Assembly: GCF_003001815.1 (NCBI RefSeq)
Contig: NZ_PVMZ01000005.1
Location: 186,001-250,000 of the forward strand
DNA length: 64,000 nt
Origin: Actinoplanes italicus
GTDB lineage: Bacteria; Actinomycetota; Actinomycetes; Mycobacteriales; Micromonosporaceae
Direction: 5' to 3'
Part shown: piece after piece, positions 8,293 through 16,955 of the stretch
Position numbering within the stretch: the first letter of the stretch is position 1
Layout of the letters: the number at the start of each line of letters is the position of its first letter
The notes under the pieces: model-generated
Databases searched by the model: none
Told to the model about the DNA's origin: nothing
The model's input: the letters and a program-made list of their open reading frames with translations, nothing else
Translations under genes and position numbers: made by a program

Positions 8293-9405
8293 TCAGACGC
8301 GCGCCGTGTCCGCCACGACATCGGCCGTCGTGTGCCGGCGGCGGCTGGGCATGAGCATGGTGGGGTGGCCGATTCCCCAGGCCGCCCCGGAGCAGACCAT
8401 CTCCTTGAGCCGGGCCGCCGGGCCGCCGACGATCGCCTTCGGCGTGGCCCGGTCGTCGGCGGTGACGAACTGGAGGATGCCGTCGCGGCGGCCGAGGCTG
8501 ATGCACTGGGCGTAGAAGCGGATGTTGTTCTTCGGGACGGTTCCGCCGGTGAGGCGGGCGGCGATCGCGTCGGCGGCCTGCCAGCCCATCGGGGTTCCGG
8601 TGGCGCAGGCCATCCGCAGCGGATCGCCTCCGGGGCCGGTGGCCGATGCGGCGTCGCCGACCGCGTACACGTGCGGGTGCGACACCGATCGCATGGTCTC
8701 GTCGACGACGATCCGGCCGCCGGCGACGGTGAGACCGGCCTCCGCGGCGATGGGGTGTGCGCTGAATCCGGTCGCCCACACCGTCGCGTCGGCGGTGAGC
8801 CGGGTCGCGTCGGTGTGCTCGTGGACCGTGATGCCGAGCCGGTCGGCGACCCTGTTCAGGTGGTGGCGGGCCCGGTCGCCGAGCCAATCGCCGAATCCGC
8901 CGCGGACGGCGATCGCGACGTCGAGGTCGGGGCGGGACTCGGCGATCTCGGTGACCGCCTCGATGCCGGTGAGCCCGCCACCGGCGACCAGCACGGTCGC
9001 GCCGCCGGTGAGCTCGCTCAGACGGTCCCGTAGCCGCAGTGCACCCTGCTCGCCGGCGACGTGGTGACCACTCGCGGCCGTGGCGGTGCTGCCCAGGGCG
9101 TACACCAGTGTGTCGAAGTCGATCTGAATGCCGTCCTCACAGGTGACGGTCCGATTGCCGGGATCGACGGCGACGACGCGGGCTTGACGGAGGGTGACGC
9201 CGGTGCCGGCGAAGACGTCGCTCAGCGGGCGGCGTGCCACGGTCTGGCCGGTGGCGACCTGGTGCAGGCGGATCCGCTGGATGAAGTACGGATCGGCGTT
9301 GACCAGCGTGATCTCGGTGTCGGCGGGGTGCAGGCGACGGGCCAGGCGGCCGGCGGCGTGGGCTCCGGCGTATCCGGCTCCGAGGACGACGATGCGGTGC
9401 TTCAT
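8293..9405 (-). CDS. NAD(P)/FAD-dependent oxidoreductase (NDH-2-like)
   Basis: A 370-residue pyridine-nucleotide-disulfide-type flavoprotein: FAD dinucleotide motif VVLGAGYAGAHAA at the N-terminus, NAD(P) motif VLVAGGGLTGIEA near residue 150, and the second FAD motif HVYAVGDAAS near 270. No redox CxxxxC pair is present, as in NDH-2 and AIF-like enzymes. The ATG at 9405 follows AGGAG. It lies 76 bp downstream of the ECF41-type sigma gene on the same strand, the standard arrangement in which that sigma factor drives a neighbouring oxidoreductase. Confidence 0.85.
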   Translation of the reverse strand: MKHRIVVLGAGYAGAHAAGRLARRLHPADTEITLVNADPYFIQRIRLHQVATGQTVARRPLSDVFAGTGVTLRQARVVAVDPGNRTVTCEDGIQIDFDTLVYALGSTATAASGHHVAGEQGALRLRDRLSELTGGATVLVAGGGLTGIEAVTEIAESRPDLDVAIAVRGGFGDWLGDRARHHLNRVADRLGITVHEHTDATRLTADATVWATGFSAHPIAAEAGLTVAGGRIVVDETMRSVSHPHVYAVGDAASATGPGGDPLRMACATGTPMGWQAADAIAARLTGGTVPKNNIRFYAQCISLGRRDGILQFVTADDRATPKAIVGGPAARLKEMVCSGAAWGIGHPTMLMPSRRRHTTADVVADTARV

Positions 9406-9481
9406 GGGTGCGCTCCTGTCCCGGTGGGCGACGGTCACCACTTGAACCGGGCGGGCACGCGAAAGCTGACAGTGAGCTGGG

Positions 9482-10405
9482 TCACACGGCGTTGGCGGCC
9501 GCCCAGTCGCGGGTCAGGCGCTCGAGTTTCGACGGGCTGGCCTGGATGTGCAGGGCCGCGATGCCGTCGGCGGTCGTCTCGAGGCAGATGACGCCGGCGA
9601 CCCGGGTCCCGGCGACCGCCAGGATCGCCGGGCCACCGTTGACCACCGCCGCGTGCAGGGTGAACCCGCCCTCGGGGAGGAACCGGTCCACCGCGCCGGG
9701 CCGGAGGATGCCGCGCAGCACGCGCGCCAGCTGGAGGCCGCCGTGGATCGGGGTGGTGCGGGCCGGGACCTCGCCGCCGCCGTCGGTGAGGCCGACCGCG
9801 TCGCCGGTGAGCATCCGGACCAGCGGTTCCACCTCGCCGCTGAGGGCGGCGGCCAGGAACTCGTCGGCGATCCGGCGGGCGGCGGCGGTGTCGGTCACGG
9901 TCCGGACCCGGCCGGCGGTCATGTGCTGCCTGGCCCTGCGGTGGATCTGCTGGCAGTTGGGTTCGGTCAGGTCCAGGATGCCGGCGATCTCGGCGTGCGG
10001 GTATTCGAACGCCTCGCGCAGCACGTAGACGGCGCGTTCGTTCGGGGTCAGGCGCTCCATCAGGGTGAGCACGGCGATCGACACCGAGTCGCGCTGCTCG
10101 GCGGTCTCGGCGGGGCCGAGCATCCGGTCACCGGTGAGAACCGGTTCGGGCAACCACGGACCGATGTACGTCTCGCGCCGCGCCCGTGCCGAGGTGAGCT
10201 GGTTGAGGCACAGGTTGGTGAGCACCTTGGTCAGCCACGCCTCGGGAGTCCCGAACCGGTCGCGGTCGGCGGCCTGCCAGCGCAGGAACGTTTCCTGAAC
10301 GACGTCCTCGGCGTCACCGGCCGAGCCGAGCAGCCGGTAGGCGATCGCCTCGAGCCGCGCCCGGGACCGCTCGAACACCTCGACATCCGCGCTGCTGACC
10401 GCCAT
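9482..10405 (-). CDS. sigJ: ECF41-type RNA polymerase sigma factor (SigJ-like) with SnoaL-like C-terminus
   Basis: A 307-residue ECF sigma factor: region 2 (ARLEAIAYRLLGSAGDAEDVV), region 4 (LTPNERAVYVLREAFEYPHAEIA), then a SnoaL/NTF2-like domain from about residue 180. The extension carries the DGGG motif (LTDGGGEVPA) and a variant (SPSKL) of the NPDKL motif known from ECF41 proteins, where the C-terminus acts as an in-built anti-sigma. No separate anti-sigma gene is visible. The downstream FAD oxidoreductase fits the COE partner class of this family. Confidence 0.88.
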   Translation of the reverse strand: MAVSSADVEVFERSRARLEAIAYRLLGSAGDAEDVVQETFLRWQAADRDRFGTPEAWLTKVLTNLCLNQLTSARARRETYIGPWLPEPVLTGDRMLGPAETAEQRDSVSIAVLTLMERLTPNERAVYVLREAFEYPHAEIAGILDLTEPNCQQIHRRARQHMTAGRVRTVTDTAAARRIADEFLAAALSGEVEPLVRMLTGDAVGLTDGGGEVPARTTPIHGGLQLARVLRGILRPGAVDRFLPEGGFTLHAAVVNGGPAILAVAGTRVAGVICLETTADGIAALHIQASPSKLERLTRDWAAANAV

Positions 10406-10482
10406 GACTCGACAATCTAGCGCGGCCGGTCCTAGCATCGAACCCACCCCATAGATGCTCGTCGAGGTCTTCCATCCCCTAA

Positions 10483-10496
10483 TCGAAGCGCTTCGA
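10483..10496. promoter_or_regulatory. 14-bp perfect palindrome upstream of GH12 gene (LacI-type operator)
   Basis: TCGAAGCGCTTCGA has the central AGCGCT core shared with CebR-type cellulose-utilisation operators, and ends 35 bp before the GH12 start. A LacI-family repressor is the likely ligand; none is encoded in this window. Confidence 0.6.
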
Positions 10497-10531
10497 CGAT
10501 CACTCTCCTCCCCCACAGATTGGAACGGCGA

Positions 10532-11632
10532 ATGAGAAAGCGAACTGCCGTCGCTGCCGCCGCGTCTCTGATCACCGGCCTGGGCATGGTCGTCGCCCTG
10601 CCGGCCTCGGCCGCCGCGGGCTGCAGCGTCGCCTACACGGTCAGCAGCTCGTGGCCGGGCGGCTTCGGCGCCAACGTCACCATCACCAACCTGGGCGACC
10701 CGGTCACGGCGTGGACGCTGGTCTGGTCGTACCCGTCCGGCCAGAAGGTCACCCAGGCCTGGAACACCGCCCTGACCCAGAGCGGCACCACGGTCACCGC
10801 CAAGAACGCCGGTTACAACGGATCGATCGCCACCAACGGCACCGCGTCGTTCGGGTTCAACGGCTCGTCGACCGGCAGCAACCCCGCGCCGGCGTCGTTC
10901 ACCCTGAACGGCACCGCCTGCACCGGCGGCGTGACGCCGACGAGCCCGACGGGCCCGACACCGTCCTCGCCGGGCACCGGTGTGCCGTCGGACGCGGTCT
11001 GGTCCGGCTCCGGCCAATGGGACAACTGGACCACCGGCGGCTACACCATCTACAACAACATCTGGGGTACGGGAGCAGGCACACAGACGACGTGGGCGCG
11101 GTCGACCAGCAACTGGGGCGTCGTCGCCAACCACCCGCGCACCAGCGGCATCAAGTCGTACCCGAACGTCAGCTACACGCTCAACCGCACCCTGAGCTCG
11201 CTGAACACGCTCAGCAGCTCGTACAACGTGACCGTTCCGGCCAGCGGTGACTACGTGACGTCGTACGACATCTGGGCCAACAACAACGCGTACGAGATCA
11301 TGATCTGGACCAACAAGCAGGGCGCCGTGGGTCCGATCGCCGAGCAGTACGACGCGAACGGGGCGGTCCCGACCGCCCGGGACGTCAACGTCGGCGGCGC
11401 GACCTGGAACATCTACCGCGGTTCGAACGGCGCCAATGCGGTGTTCTCGTTCGTGCGCACGTCGAACAGCAACTCCGGCACGCTCAACGTGCTCGCGATG
11501 CTGAACTGGCTGCGCACCAGCAACTGGTGGGGTGACGTGACCCTGGGGCAGTTCCAGTTCGGCTACGAGATCTCCGGCACCGCCGGTCAGTCCGCGTTCA
11601 CCACCAACAGCTACAACCTCAGCTTCAGCTGA
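10532..11632 (+). CDS. Secreted GH12 endoglucanase/xyloglucanase with N-terminal CBM2
   Basis: A 366-residue exported enzyme. A Sec signal peptide (about 1-29, ending PASAAA) is followed by a CBM2 cellulose-binding module (about 31-130, with the two bounding cysteines and surface tryptophans), a Pro/Thr/Ser linker (about 133-152) and a GH12 jelly-roll domain to the end. The expected glutamates are E255 in YEIMIW (nucleophile) and E346 in GYEIS (acid/base). It should cleave beta-1,4-glucan or xyloglucan outside the cell. A TTG at 10520 is in frame, but the ATG at 10532 gives a normal signal peptide. A hairpin follows the stop. Confidence 0.9.
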   Translation: MRKRTAVAAAASLITGLGMVVALPASAAAGCSVAYTVSSSWPGGFGANVTITNLGDPVTAWTLVWSYPSGQKVTQAWNTALTQSGTTVTAKNAGYNGSIATNGTASFGFNGSSTGSNPAPASFTLNGTACTGGVTPTSPTGPTPSSPGTGVPSDAVWSGSGQWDNWTTGGYTIYNNIWGTGAGTQTTWARSTSNWGVVANHPRTSGIKSYPNVSYTLNRTLSSLNTLSSSYNVTVPASGDYVTSYDIWANNNAYEIMIWTNKQGAVGPIAEQYDANGAVPTARDVNVGGATWNIYRGSNGANAVFSFVRTSNSNSGTLNVLAMLNWLRTSNWWGDVTLGQFQFGYEISGTAGQSAFTTNSYNLSFS

Positions 11633-11639
11633 TCCACTC

Positions 11640-11667
11640 GGCCCGCGGCGCCACGGCGTCGCGGGCC
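11640..11667 (+). terminator. Hairpin terminator after GH12 gene
   Basis: An 11-bp stem with one G-T wobble (11640-11650 with 11657-11667) and a six-base loop, starting 8 bases after the stop codon. Confidence 0.65.
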
Positions 11668-11747
11668 GGCACTTGCATCCATCGGGAAGAATCGCTTTCT
11701 CATGTCGGCCGTCCCAGCGCCGCCATCAGAAAAGGGGAGGCGATCAC

Positions 11748-12056
11748 ATGGATTCTTTTTCGAACGTCGAGAAAAGCGAGGCGATCATCCTTTACACCGG
11801 CCGGGGCCGGAGCCCGGTCCCGCAGGGTGACCTCGAAGCGGTCCGCGCCCAATCGGAAGGGCTGGCGGAATATGTCAAGAAAGTCCGCGAGGATTTCTGG
11901 ACCAATTTTCCACTCGACTGGGGTCGACGGAACAACATCCCTGAGAGCCAGGTGACGACGGCACTGGAATCGGCGGTCGCCGCACGTTACCCGGAATTGA
12001 GCTCAACGGCGGTAAGGGCATTGATCTCCAACTGGAGCTACAGCTCCTGGAAGTGA
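11748..12056 (+). CDS. Small hypothetical protein
   Basis: A 102-residue soluble protein starting MDSFSNVEKSEAI, with no signal peptide, membrane segment or recognised domain. AGGGGAGG lies just upstream of the ATG, a strong ribosome site. Codon use is less GC-biased than that of its neighbours (several aat, aaa and ttt codons), which could mean more recent acquisition. A tryptophan-containing C-terminus (SNWSYSSWK) is the most distinctive feature. Confidence 0.6.
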   Translation: MDSFSNVEKSEAIILYTGRGRSPVPQGDLEAVRAQSEGLAEYVKKVREDFWTNFPLDWGRRNNIPESQVTTALESAVAARYPELSSTAVRALISNWSYSSWK

Positions 12057-12186
12057 ACATATCAGCAATTGAGCATAAGTTGAATTCCAGAGAGGATCTT
12101 GCGCATTCGCCGCCGACGGGTAGATTGATTGACGGCCGTGACTATTCCGGTCGTCGGGAAGATCCCCGTGGCGGAATGGGAGTGCA

Positions 12187-13200
12187 TTGTTGAACCCGCT
12201 CGAGACTCGCGCGCGCCCAGAACCGGCCGCGACCGCCGAACCGGCCGGGGGCCGGCGTCCCGGATCCGTCGAAGCCCTGGCGCTGCTGCTCATCCTCCTC
12301 GTGGTCTTCCGGAACCCGCTCGCCGACCTGGTCTCCGATCCCCGGCTGCAGACCTGGACCACCGTGTTCGTGTCGGTGCTCGTCCAGGCCGTCCCGTTCC
12401 TCGTCTTCGGGGTCGTGCTGTCGGCCGTGATCGCGGTGTTCGTACCCCGCTCGTTCTGGGCGAAAGCCCTCCCCCGCCACCCGGCGGCGGCCGTCCCCGC
12501 AGCCAGCCTGGCGGGCGTCGTCCTGCCCGGCTGCGAGTGCGGCGCCGTGCCGATCGCGGGCTCGCTGATCCGGCGCGGCGTGACCCCGGCCGCGGCGCTG
12601 GCGTTCCTGCTGGCCGCGCCGGCGATCAACCCGATCGTGCTGACCGCGACCGCTGTCGCCTTTCCCGGCAATCCGGAGATGGTGCTGGCCCGCGCGGTGG
12701 CCAGCCTGGTCGTCGCGATCGCGATGGGCTGGCTGTGGCTGCGGCTCGGCAAGACCGACTGGATCCGGCTGCCGCGCCGCTCCGACCTCGACGAGAGTTC
12801 CAAGTCCCGGGCGTTCTGGGCCGCCTGCCGGCACGACGTGATGCACGCCGGCGGTTTCCTCGTGGTCGGCGCCGCGGCCGCCGCCACGATCAACGTCGTG
12901 GTCCCCGAGGCCTGGCTGCAGACACTGGCCGAGAATCCGGTGCTCTCGGTGCTGGCGCTGGCCGTACTCGCCGTGTTGTTGTCGATCTGCAGTGAGGCCG
13001 ACGCCTTCGTCGCCGCTTCGCTGTCGCAGTTCTCGCTGACCTCGCGTCTGGTGTTCCTGGTGGTGGGGCCGATGGTCGACCTGAAGCTGATCTCGATGCA
13101 GGCCGGGATGTTCGGCCGGCGGTTCGCCGTCCGGTTCGCCCCGGCGACGTTCGTGACCGCCGTCCTGGTGGGCACCCTGGTCGCGGTGGTGATCTGGTGA
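12187..13200 (+). CDS. DUF318/YraQ-family permease
   Basis: A 337-residue integral membrane protein with about eight hydrophobic segments and the family motif GVVLPGCECGAVPIAGSLIRRG (cited in part: PGCECGAVP), where the paired cysteines lie at a membrane-embedded turn; a second family motif is CSEADAFVAASL. Members are proposed metal or metalloid exporters. A TTG start at 12187 follows GGGAG; no ATG or GTG suits. The stop overlaps the next gene's GTG, so the two are translationally coupled. Confidence 0.85.
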   Translation: MLNPLETRARPEPAATAEPAGGRRPGSVEALALLLILLVVFRNPLADLVSDPRLQTWTTVFVSVLVQAVPFLVFGVVLSAVIAVFVPRSFWAKALPRHPAAAVPAASLAGVVLPGCECGAVPIAGSLIRRGVTPAAALAFLLAAPAINPIVLTATAVAFPGNPEMVLARAVASLVVAIAMGWLWLRLGKTDWIRLPRRSDLDESSKSRAFWAACRHDVMHAGGFLVVGAAAAATINVVVPEAWLQTLAENPVLSVLALAVLAVLLSICSEADAFVAASLSQFSLTSRLVFLVVGPMVDLKLISMQAGMFGRRFAVRFAPATFVTAVLVGTLVAVVIW

Positions 13201-13919
13201 ACCGGCAGGCGCAAGCGGTCGTGCTGGTCCTGTTCGGCGGGGCGATCCTCAAGGCCAGCCTCACCGACGTCTACCTGCGCTACGTCAAGGAGGGGCTGCA
13301 GCCGTTCCTGATCGCGGCCGGTGTGCTGCTGCTGGCGGCCGCCGTGATGACGCTCGTCCACGACCTGCGCGGCACAGCCGGTGGTCAGGATCACGGACAC
13401 GGGCACGGGCACGGACACCACGAGCCGCGGGTCGGGTGGCTGCTGATCCTCCCGGCCGCCGGACTGCTGCTGATCGCGCCGCCCGCGCTCGGCTCGTACG
13501 CCGCCGGACAGTCCGGCAGCGTGCTCGCCTCGACGCAGATCGAGTCGGAGTTCTCGCCGCTGCCGCCCGGTGATCCGGTGCCGCTGAGCCTCATGGACTA
13601 CGCGTCGCGGGCGGTGTTCGACGCGGGCAAGAGCCTCGAGGGCCGCACCGTGCGACTCACCGGCTTCGTCACGCCGGGACCGGACGGACGCCCGATGCTG
13701 GCCCGGATGGTGCTCGCGTGCTGCGCCGCCGACGGCCGCCCCATCAAGGTCGGCCTGACCGGTGGCGCGAACGTCGACGCCCCCGTCGACACCTGGGTGC
13801 AGGTCGTCGGCACCTACAGCAGCCGGATGGACAAAGACCCGGTCAACGGTGCCGAGGTTCCGTACCTCGAAGTGAAGACCTGGGAGAAGACGACGGCACC
13901 GAGGCGGCCGTACGAATGA
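13197..13919 (+). CDS. TIGR03943-family permease subunit with His-rich loop
   Basis: A 240-residue protein with three N-terminal hydrophobic segments and a soluble C-terminal domain. Between segments two and three it carries a metal-binding-looking loop, GQDHGHGHGHGHHEPR. The C-terminal part (VRLTGFVTPG, MVLACCAADGRPIKVGL, WVQVVGTYSS) is the conserved region of the family and includes a Cys-Cys pair. It pairs with the upstream DUF318 permease, as in many actinomycetes, and overlaps its stop by GTGA. A metal role is inferred from the His loop and the nearby znu genes. Confidence 0.82.
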   Translation: MNRQAQAVVLVLFGGAILKASLTDVYLRYVKEGLQPFLIAAGVLLLAAAVMTLVHDLRGTAGGQDHGHGHGHGHHEPRVGWLLILPAAGLLLIAPPALGSYAAGQSGSVLASTQIESEFSPLPPGDPVPLSLMDYASRAVFDAGKSLEGRTVRLTGFVTPGPDGRPMLARMVLACCAADGRPIKVGLTGGANVDAPVDTWVQVVGTYSSRMDKDPVNGAEVPYLEVKTWEKTTAPRRPYE

Positions 13920-15010
13920 GCACCGCACCACGGCGAAGCCGCACCCTCACCATCGTCGGCCTCACCGCCGCCCTGGGCGCGACCGGCGTCCTGATCTTCC
14001 GTGGCAGCCCCGCCGAACCCGGACCGGCACCGAGCGCGGAGGCTCGCAGCCCCCGGCCGTCGGTGACGACCGCCTGGCCGGCGGCGCAGTACAGGACGCT
14101 CGGCGCCCTGCCGCTGCGGCCACTGCTGTTCCTCGACACCACCACCGCTGTCGGTGTCGCCACCAGCAACGACGACAAGTTCCTGCGTCTGCTGCTGCGC
14201 GCCGGTGACGGCACCACGCGCGAGCTGCGCCGCCTGGACACCGCCGCGAACCCCCGATTCGAGAACGTGACTGCGGCCGGCGACGACATCGTCTGGACCG
14301 AGTTCAGCGACAGCGGGCCTCCACAACTCTGGGCCGCGAACACGGTCGACGCCGCCCCGGCCAGGCGCCTGACCGCCGACCTCGGCAACGTGGTCTTCTT
14401 CGGCAGCCAGTACGACCTAGTGCACCAGGCCGGCCGGGTGTACTGGACGGCCGGCTCGGAGGACGGCTCCGTGACGGAGGTCCGCTCCGTGCCCCTGACC
14501 GGCGGCCCCGTGCAGGTCACCCGCCAGCCCGGCGAGTGGACGATGGCGTCGTGGCCGTGGCTCGACGACGGCGCCAGCGGCGGCGCGGCCGCCACGCTGC
14601 TGCGCAACATGAGCACCGGCCGCGAGATCACGGTGCCGACCGACGGCGGCGAGTTCGCGGCGTGCAGCCCCTCCTGGTGCCGGGTCATGGTCGTGAACGG
14701 TGACGACCTGACCCGCATCGACCTGATGCGCCCCGACGGTTCGCAACGGCGCGAGATGGCGACCGGCGCGGCCCGCACCGCCGTGCCCGACGTGGCGGTG
14801 CTCGACCGGTTCGAGATCCTCGCCGAACCCGGCCGATACTCCGACACCAGCGGCACCGCGGGCCTGCTCGTCTACGACATCAACACCGGCGACACCGTCG
14901 AGCTGGCCACCGCCGCCAACGACACACAGAGCCGCAACGGTCTCGTGTGGTGGTACACCAGCAGCGCCGGCGCCGCCGACTGGCACGTCCTGGACCTGCG
15001 CACCATCTGA
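13916..15010 (+). CDS. Membrane-anchored or secreted beta-propeller-like protein
   Basis: A 364-residue protein with one N-terminal hydrophobic segment (TLTIVGLTAALGATGVLIF) acting as signal or anchor, followed by repeating strands with WTEF, WAAN, VYWT and LVWWYT motifs spaced as in six- or seven-bladed propellers. No enzymatic motif is seen. The ATG overlaps the previous stop (ATGA), so it belongs to the permease operon and may be an extracytoplasmic partner. Confidence 0.65.
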   Translation: MSTAPRRSRTLTIVGLTAALGATGVLIFRGSPAEPGPAPSAEARSPRPSVTTAWPAAQYRTLGALPLRPLLFLDTTTAVGVATSNDDKFLRLLLRAGDGTTRELRRLDTAANPRFENVTAAGDDIVWTEFSDSGPPQLWAANTVDAAPARRLTADLGNVVFFGSQYDLVHQAGRVYWTAGSEDGSVTEVRSVPLTGGPVQVTRQPGEWTMASWPWLDDGASGGAAATLLRNMSTGREITVPTDGGEFAACSPSWCRVMVVNGDDLTRIDLMRPDGSQRREMATGAARTAVPDVAVLDRFEILAEPGRYSDTSGTAGLLVYDINTGDTVELATAANDTQSRNGLVWWYTSSAGAADWHVLDLRTI

Positions 15011-15011
15011 G

Positions 15012-15305
15012 TCACCGGCCGCCGGTGACGAAGGTCAGGATGTCGTCGATCAGCTTGCCGGTCGACTCGCTCGGCAGCGAGTAATAGACCCGCTGGCCCC
15101 GGCGGCGGCGCAGGATCAGGCCGGCGTCGGCCAGGTGACGCAGGTGATGCGAGATGGCGGTCGGGTGCGCCGGCACCACCTCGCACAGCTCCGCCGGTGT
15201 CGCCTCACCGGCGCGCAGCACCATCAGGATGTGCAGGCGGTGCTGGTACGCCATGCCACGCAGCACCTGAACCGCACGGTCGAGATCGCTCTGCTCCACA
15301 CTCAT
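15012..15305 (-). CDS. ArsR-family winged-helix regulator
   Basis: A 97-residue ArsR/SmtB-type repressor: helix-turn-helix AHPTAISHHLRHLADAGLI and wing RRRRGQRVYYSL. It is the last gene of the znu operon and overlaps the second permease gene by 4 bases. Only one cysteine (ELCEVV) is left at the alpha-3 metal site and no His/Asp pair is obvious in the C-terminal helix, so its metal sensing is uncertain. Confidence 0.85.
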   Translation of the reverse strand: MSVEQSDLDRAVQVLRGMAYQHRLHILMVLRAGEATPAELCEVVPAHPTAISHHLRHLADAGLILRRRRGQRVYYSLPSESTGKLIDDILTFVTGGR

Positions 15306-16102
15306 GCCCGGACCGCCCGCCGCAGGCCCCACGACAGCACCAGCACGGCGGTCGCGGCCAGCGAGATGCTCGCCCCGGCGGCGACGTTCCACCGGCTGGA
15401 CACCCAGAGACCGGCCAGCCCGCTGGCGACTCCGAACGTCGCCGCCAGCACGGTCGCCACCGGCAGACGGTCCGACCACAGCCGTGCCGCCGCGGCCGGC
15501 GCGACGATCAGCGACAGGGCCAGAATCGTGCCCACTGCCGGGACCACCGTCACCACGACCAGCACGATCGTCAGCAGCAGCACGACGTCCCACCCCCCGG
15601 CCCGGATCCCCGACGCGCGGGCACCGACCGGGTCGAAACCCGCATACAGCAGCGGCCGGGCACAGAACACCAGCACCAGTGCGACCACCGCCAGCACCGC
15701 CACCGTCACGACCAGGTCGGACGCGCTCACCGTGAGGATCGAGCCGACCAGGAACGACGACAGGTCCCGGCTGAACCCGCTCTGCGTGGCAACCAGCGCG
15801 GCCCCCAGCGCGAACCCACCGGATACCAGCACACCGGTCGCGGCCGCCGCGTCCTGACCCCGGCGGCGGGTCAGCGCGGCCACTCCGAGGGCCACGACCG
15901 CCCCGGTCACCACGCCGCCGAGCAGCAGGTTCACCCCGATGATCGAGGCGGCCACCACGCCGGGAAACGTGGCGTGGGTCAGCGCCATCGTGAAGAACGA
16001 CAGCCGCCGCACCACCACCTGCACGCCGATCAGCCCGGTCAGCGCGCCGACGAGGACCACCTCGGCGACGGCCCGGTGCATCACGTCATCCCACCAGTTC
16101 AT
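15302..16102 (-). CDS. znuB: Zinc ABC transporter permease (second ZnuB-like subunit)
   Basis: A 266-residue ABC-3 family permease with about eight membrane segments; typical stretches are VVVRRLSFFTMALTHATFPG and VVTVVPAVGTILALSLIVAP. It overlaps the preceding permease gene by 17 bases and the arsR gene by 4. Two different permease genes in one operon suggest a heterodimeric channel. Confidence 0.88.
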   Translation of the reverse strand: MNWWDDVMHRAVAEVVLVGALTGLIGVQVVVRRLSFFTMALTHATFPGVVAASIIGVNLLLGGVVTGAVVALGVAALTRRRGQDAAAATGVLVSGGFALGAALVATQSGFSRDLSSFLVGSILTVSASDLVVTVAVLAVVALVLVFCARPLLYAGFDPVGARASGIRAGGWDVVLLLTIVLVVVTVVPAVGTILALSLIVAPAAAARLWSDRLPVATVLAATFGVASGLAGLWVSSRWNVAAGASISLAATAVLVLSWGLRRAVRA

Positions 16103-16955
16103 GCGGTGACGGCCTTCCTGTGAAGGCGCGATCGCGCCACCGGCGCAGAGGCAGGAGCAGCACGTACGCCAGGACGAGCATCAGCACCACGGCGGACGCC
16201 GATGTCAGCGCGACCCCGTACCGCAGTGACGCGGTCCAGCTCAGCAGCAGCCCGAAGTAGCCCGCCGCGAGCACCAGCCCGGTCCCGGCGACGGCCATCG
16301 GCACGAGCCGGTCGGTGACCATCCGGGCGGCGGCGGCCGGGACGACCAGCAGCGCGACGACCAGGATCGTGCCGACCGCACGGACGGCGGCGACCACCAC
16401 GAGCGCGAGCAGGATGTTGAGCCACAGATCGAGCCGGCCGATGCGCAGGCCGGCCGCCGCGGCTCCGGCCGGGTCGAAGGCCCGGAACGTCAGCGCCCGC
16501 GCCCCGATCGCCAGGGCGATCAGGATCACCGCGGCGAGAACGGCGGTCTCGGAGATCTGCCGCGGCGTCACGGTCAGCAGCCGGCCGAAGAGAAAGGCGG
16601 TCAGATCGGAGGTGTACGACGTGCGCCGCGAAACCAGGATGACGCCGATCGAGAACATCGCGGTGAGCACGACCGCGGTGGCGGCGTCGTCGGTGAGCCG
16701 GGCACTGCGGGTCAGCACGGTCAGCACCACGGCGGTGAGCACTCCGGCCACGAGCGCCCCGGTGAACAGGCCGTCCATTCCACCGGCGACGAACCCGACC
16801 ACGACACCCGGGAACACCGTGTGGGTGAGCGCGTCGGAGACGAACGACAGGCGGCGCACGAAGACGAACACGCTGATCGGGCCGCAGATGAGTGCCAGGA
16901 GCGCGATCTCGGTGAGGGCGCGGCCCATGAACGGTACGGTGAACGGTTCGATCAC
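16086..16955 (-). CDS. znuB: Zinc ABC transporter permease (first ZnuB-like subunit)
   Basis: A 289-residue ABC-3 family permease with FVRRLSFVSDALTHTVFPG at the first cytoplasmic loop and VVAAVRAVGTILVVALLVVP near the C-terminus. The GTG start at 16955 overlaps the stop of the ATPase gene (GTGA), so coupling is tight. It is related to, but clearly diverged from, the following permease. Confidence 0.88.
   Translation of the reverse strand: MIEPFTVPFMGRALTEIALLALICGPISVFVFVRRLSFVSDALTHTVFPGVVVGFVAGGMDGLFTGALVAGVLTAVVLTVLTRSARLTDDAATAVVLTAMFSIGVILVSRRTSYTSDLTAFLFGRLLTVTPRQISETAVLAAVILIALAIGARALTFRAFDPAGAAAAGLRIGRLDLWLNILLALVVVAAVRAVGTILVVALLVVPAAAARMVTDRLVPMAVAGTGLVLAAGYFGLLLSWTASLRYGVALTSASAVVLMLVLAYVLLLPLRRWRDRAFTGRPSPHELVG

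Noticed and set aside
9406..9481. ECF41-type promoter between sigma factor and oxidoreductase
   Set aside because: A TGTCAGC resembles the -35 element, but no matching CGTC-like -10 lies at the usual spacing.
12057..12186. Zur box before the DUF318 permease operon
   Set aside because: AT-rich bits are present but none matches the Zur dyad well enough.
12003..13931. Minus-strand 642-codon frame opposite the permease operon
   Set aside because: Antisense to clearly recognisable DUF318 and TIGR03943 genes.
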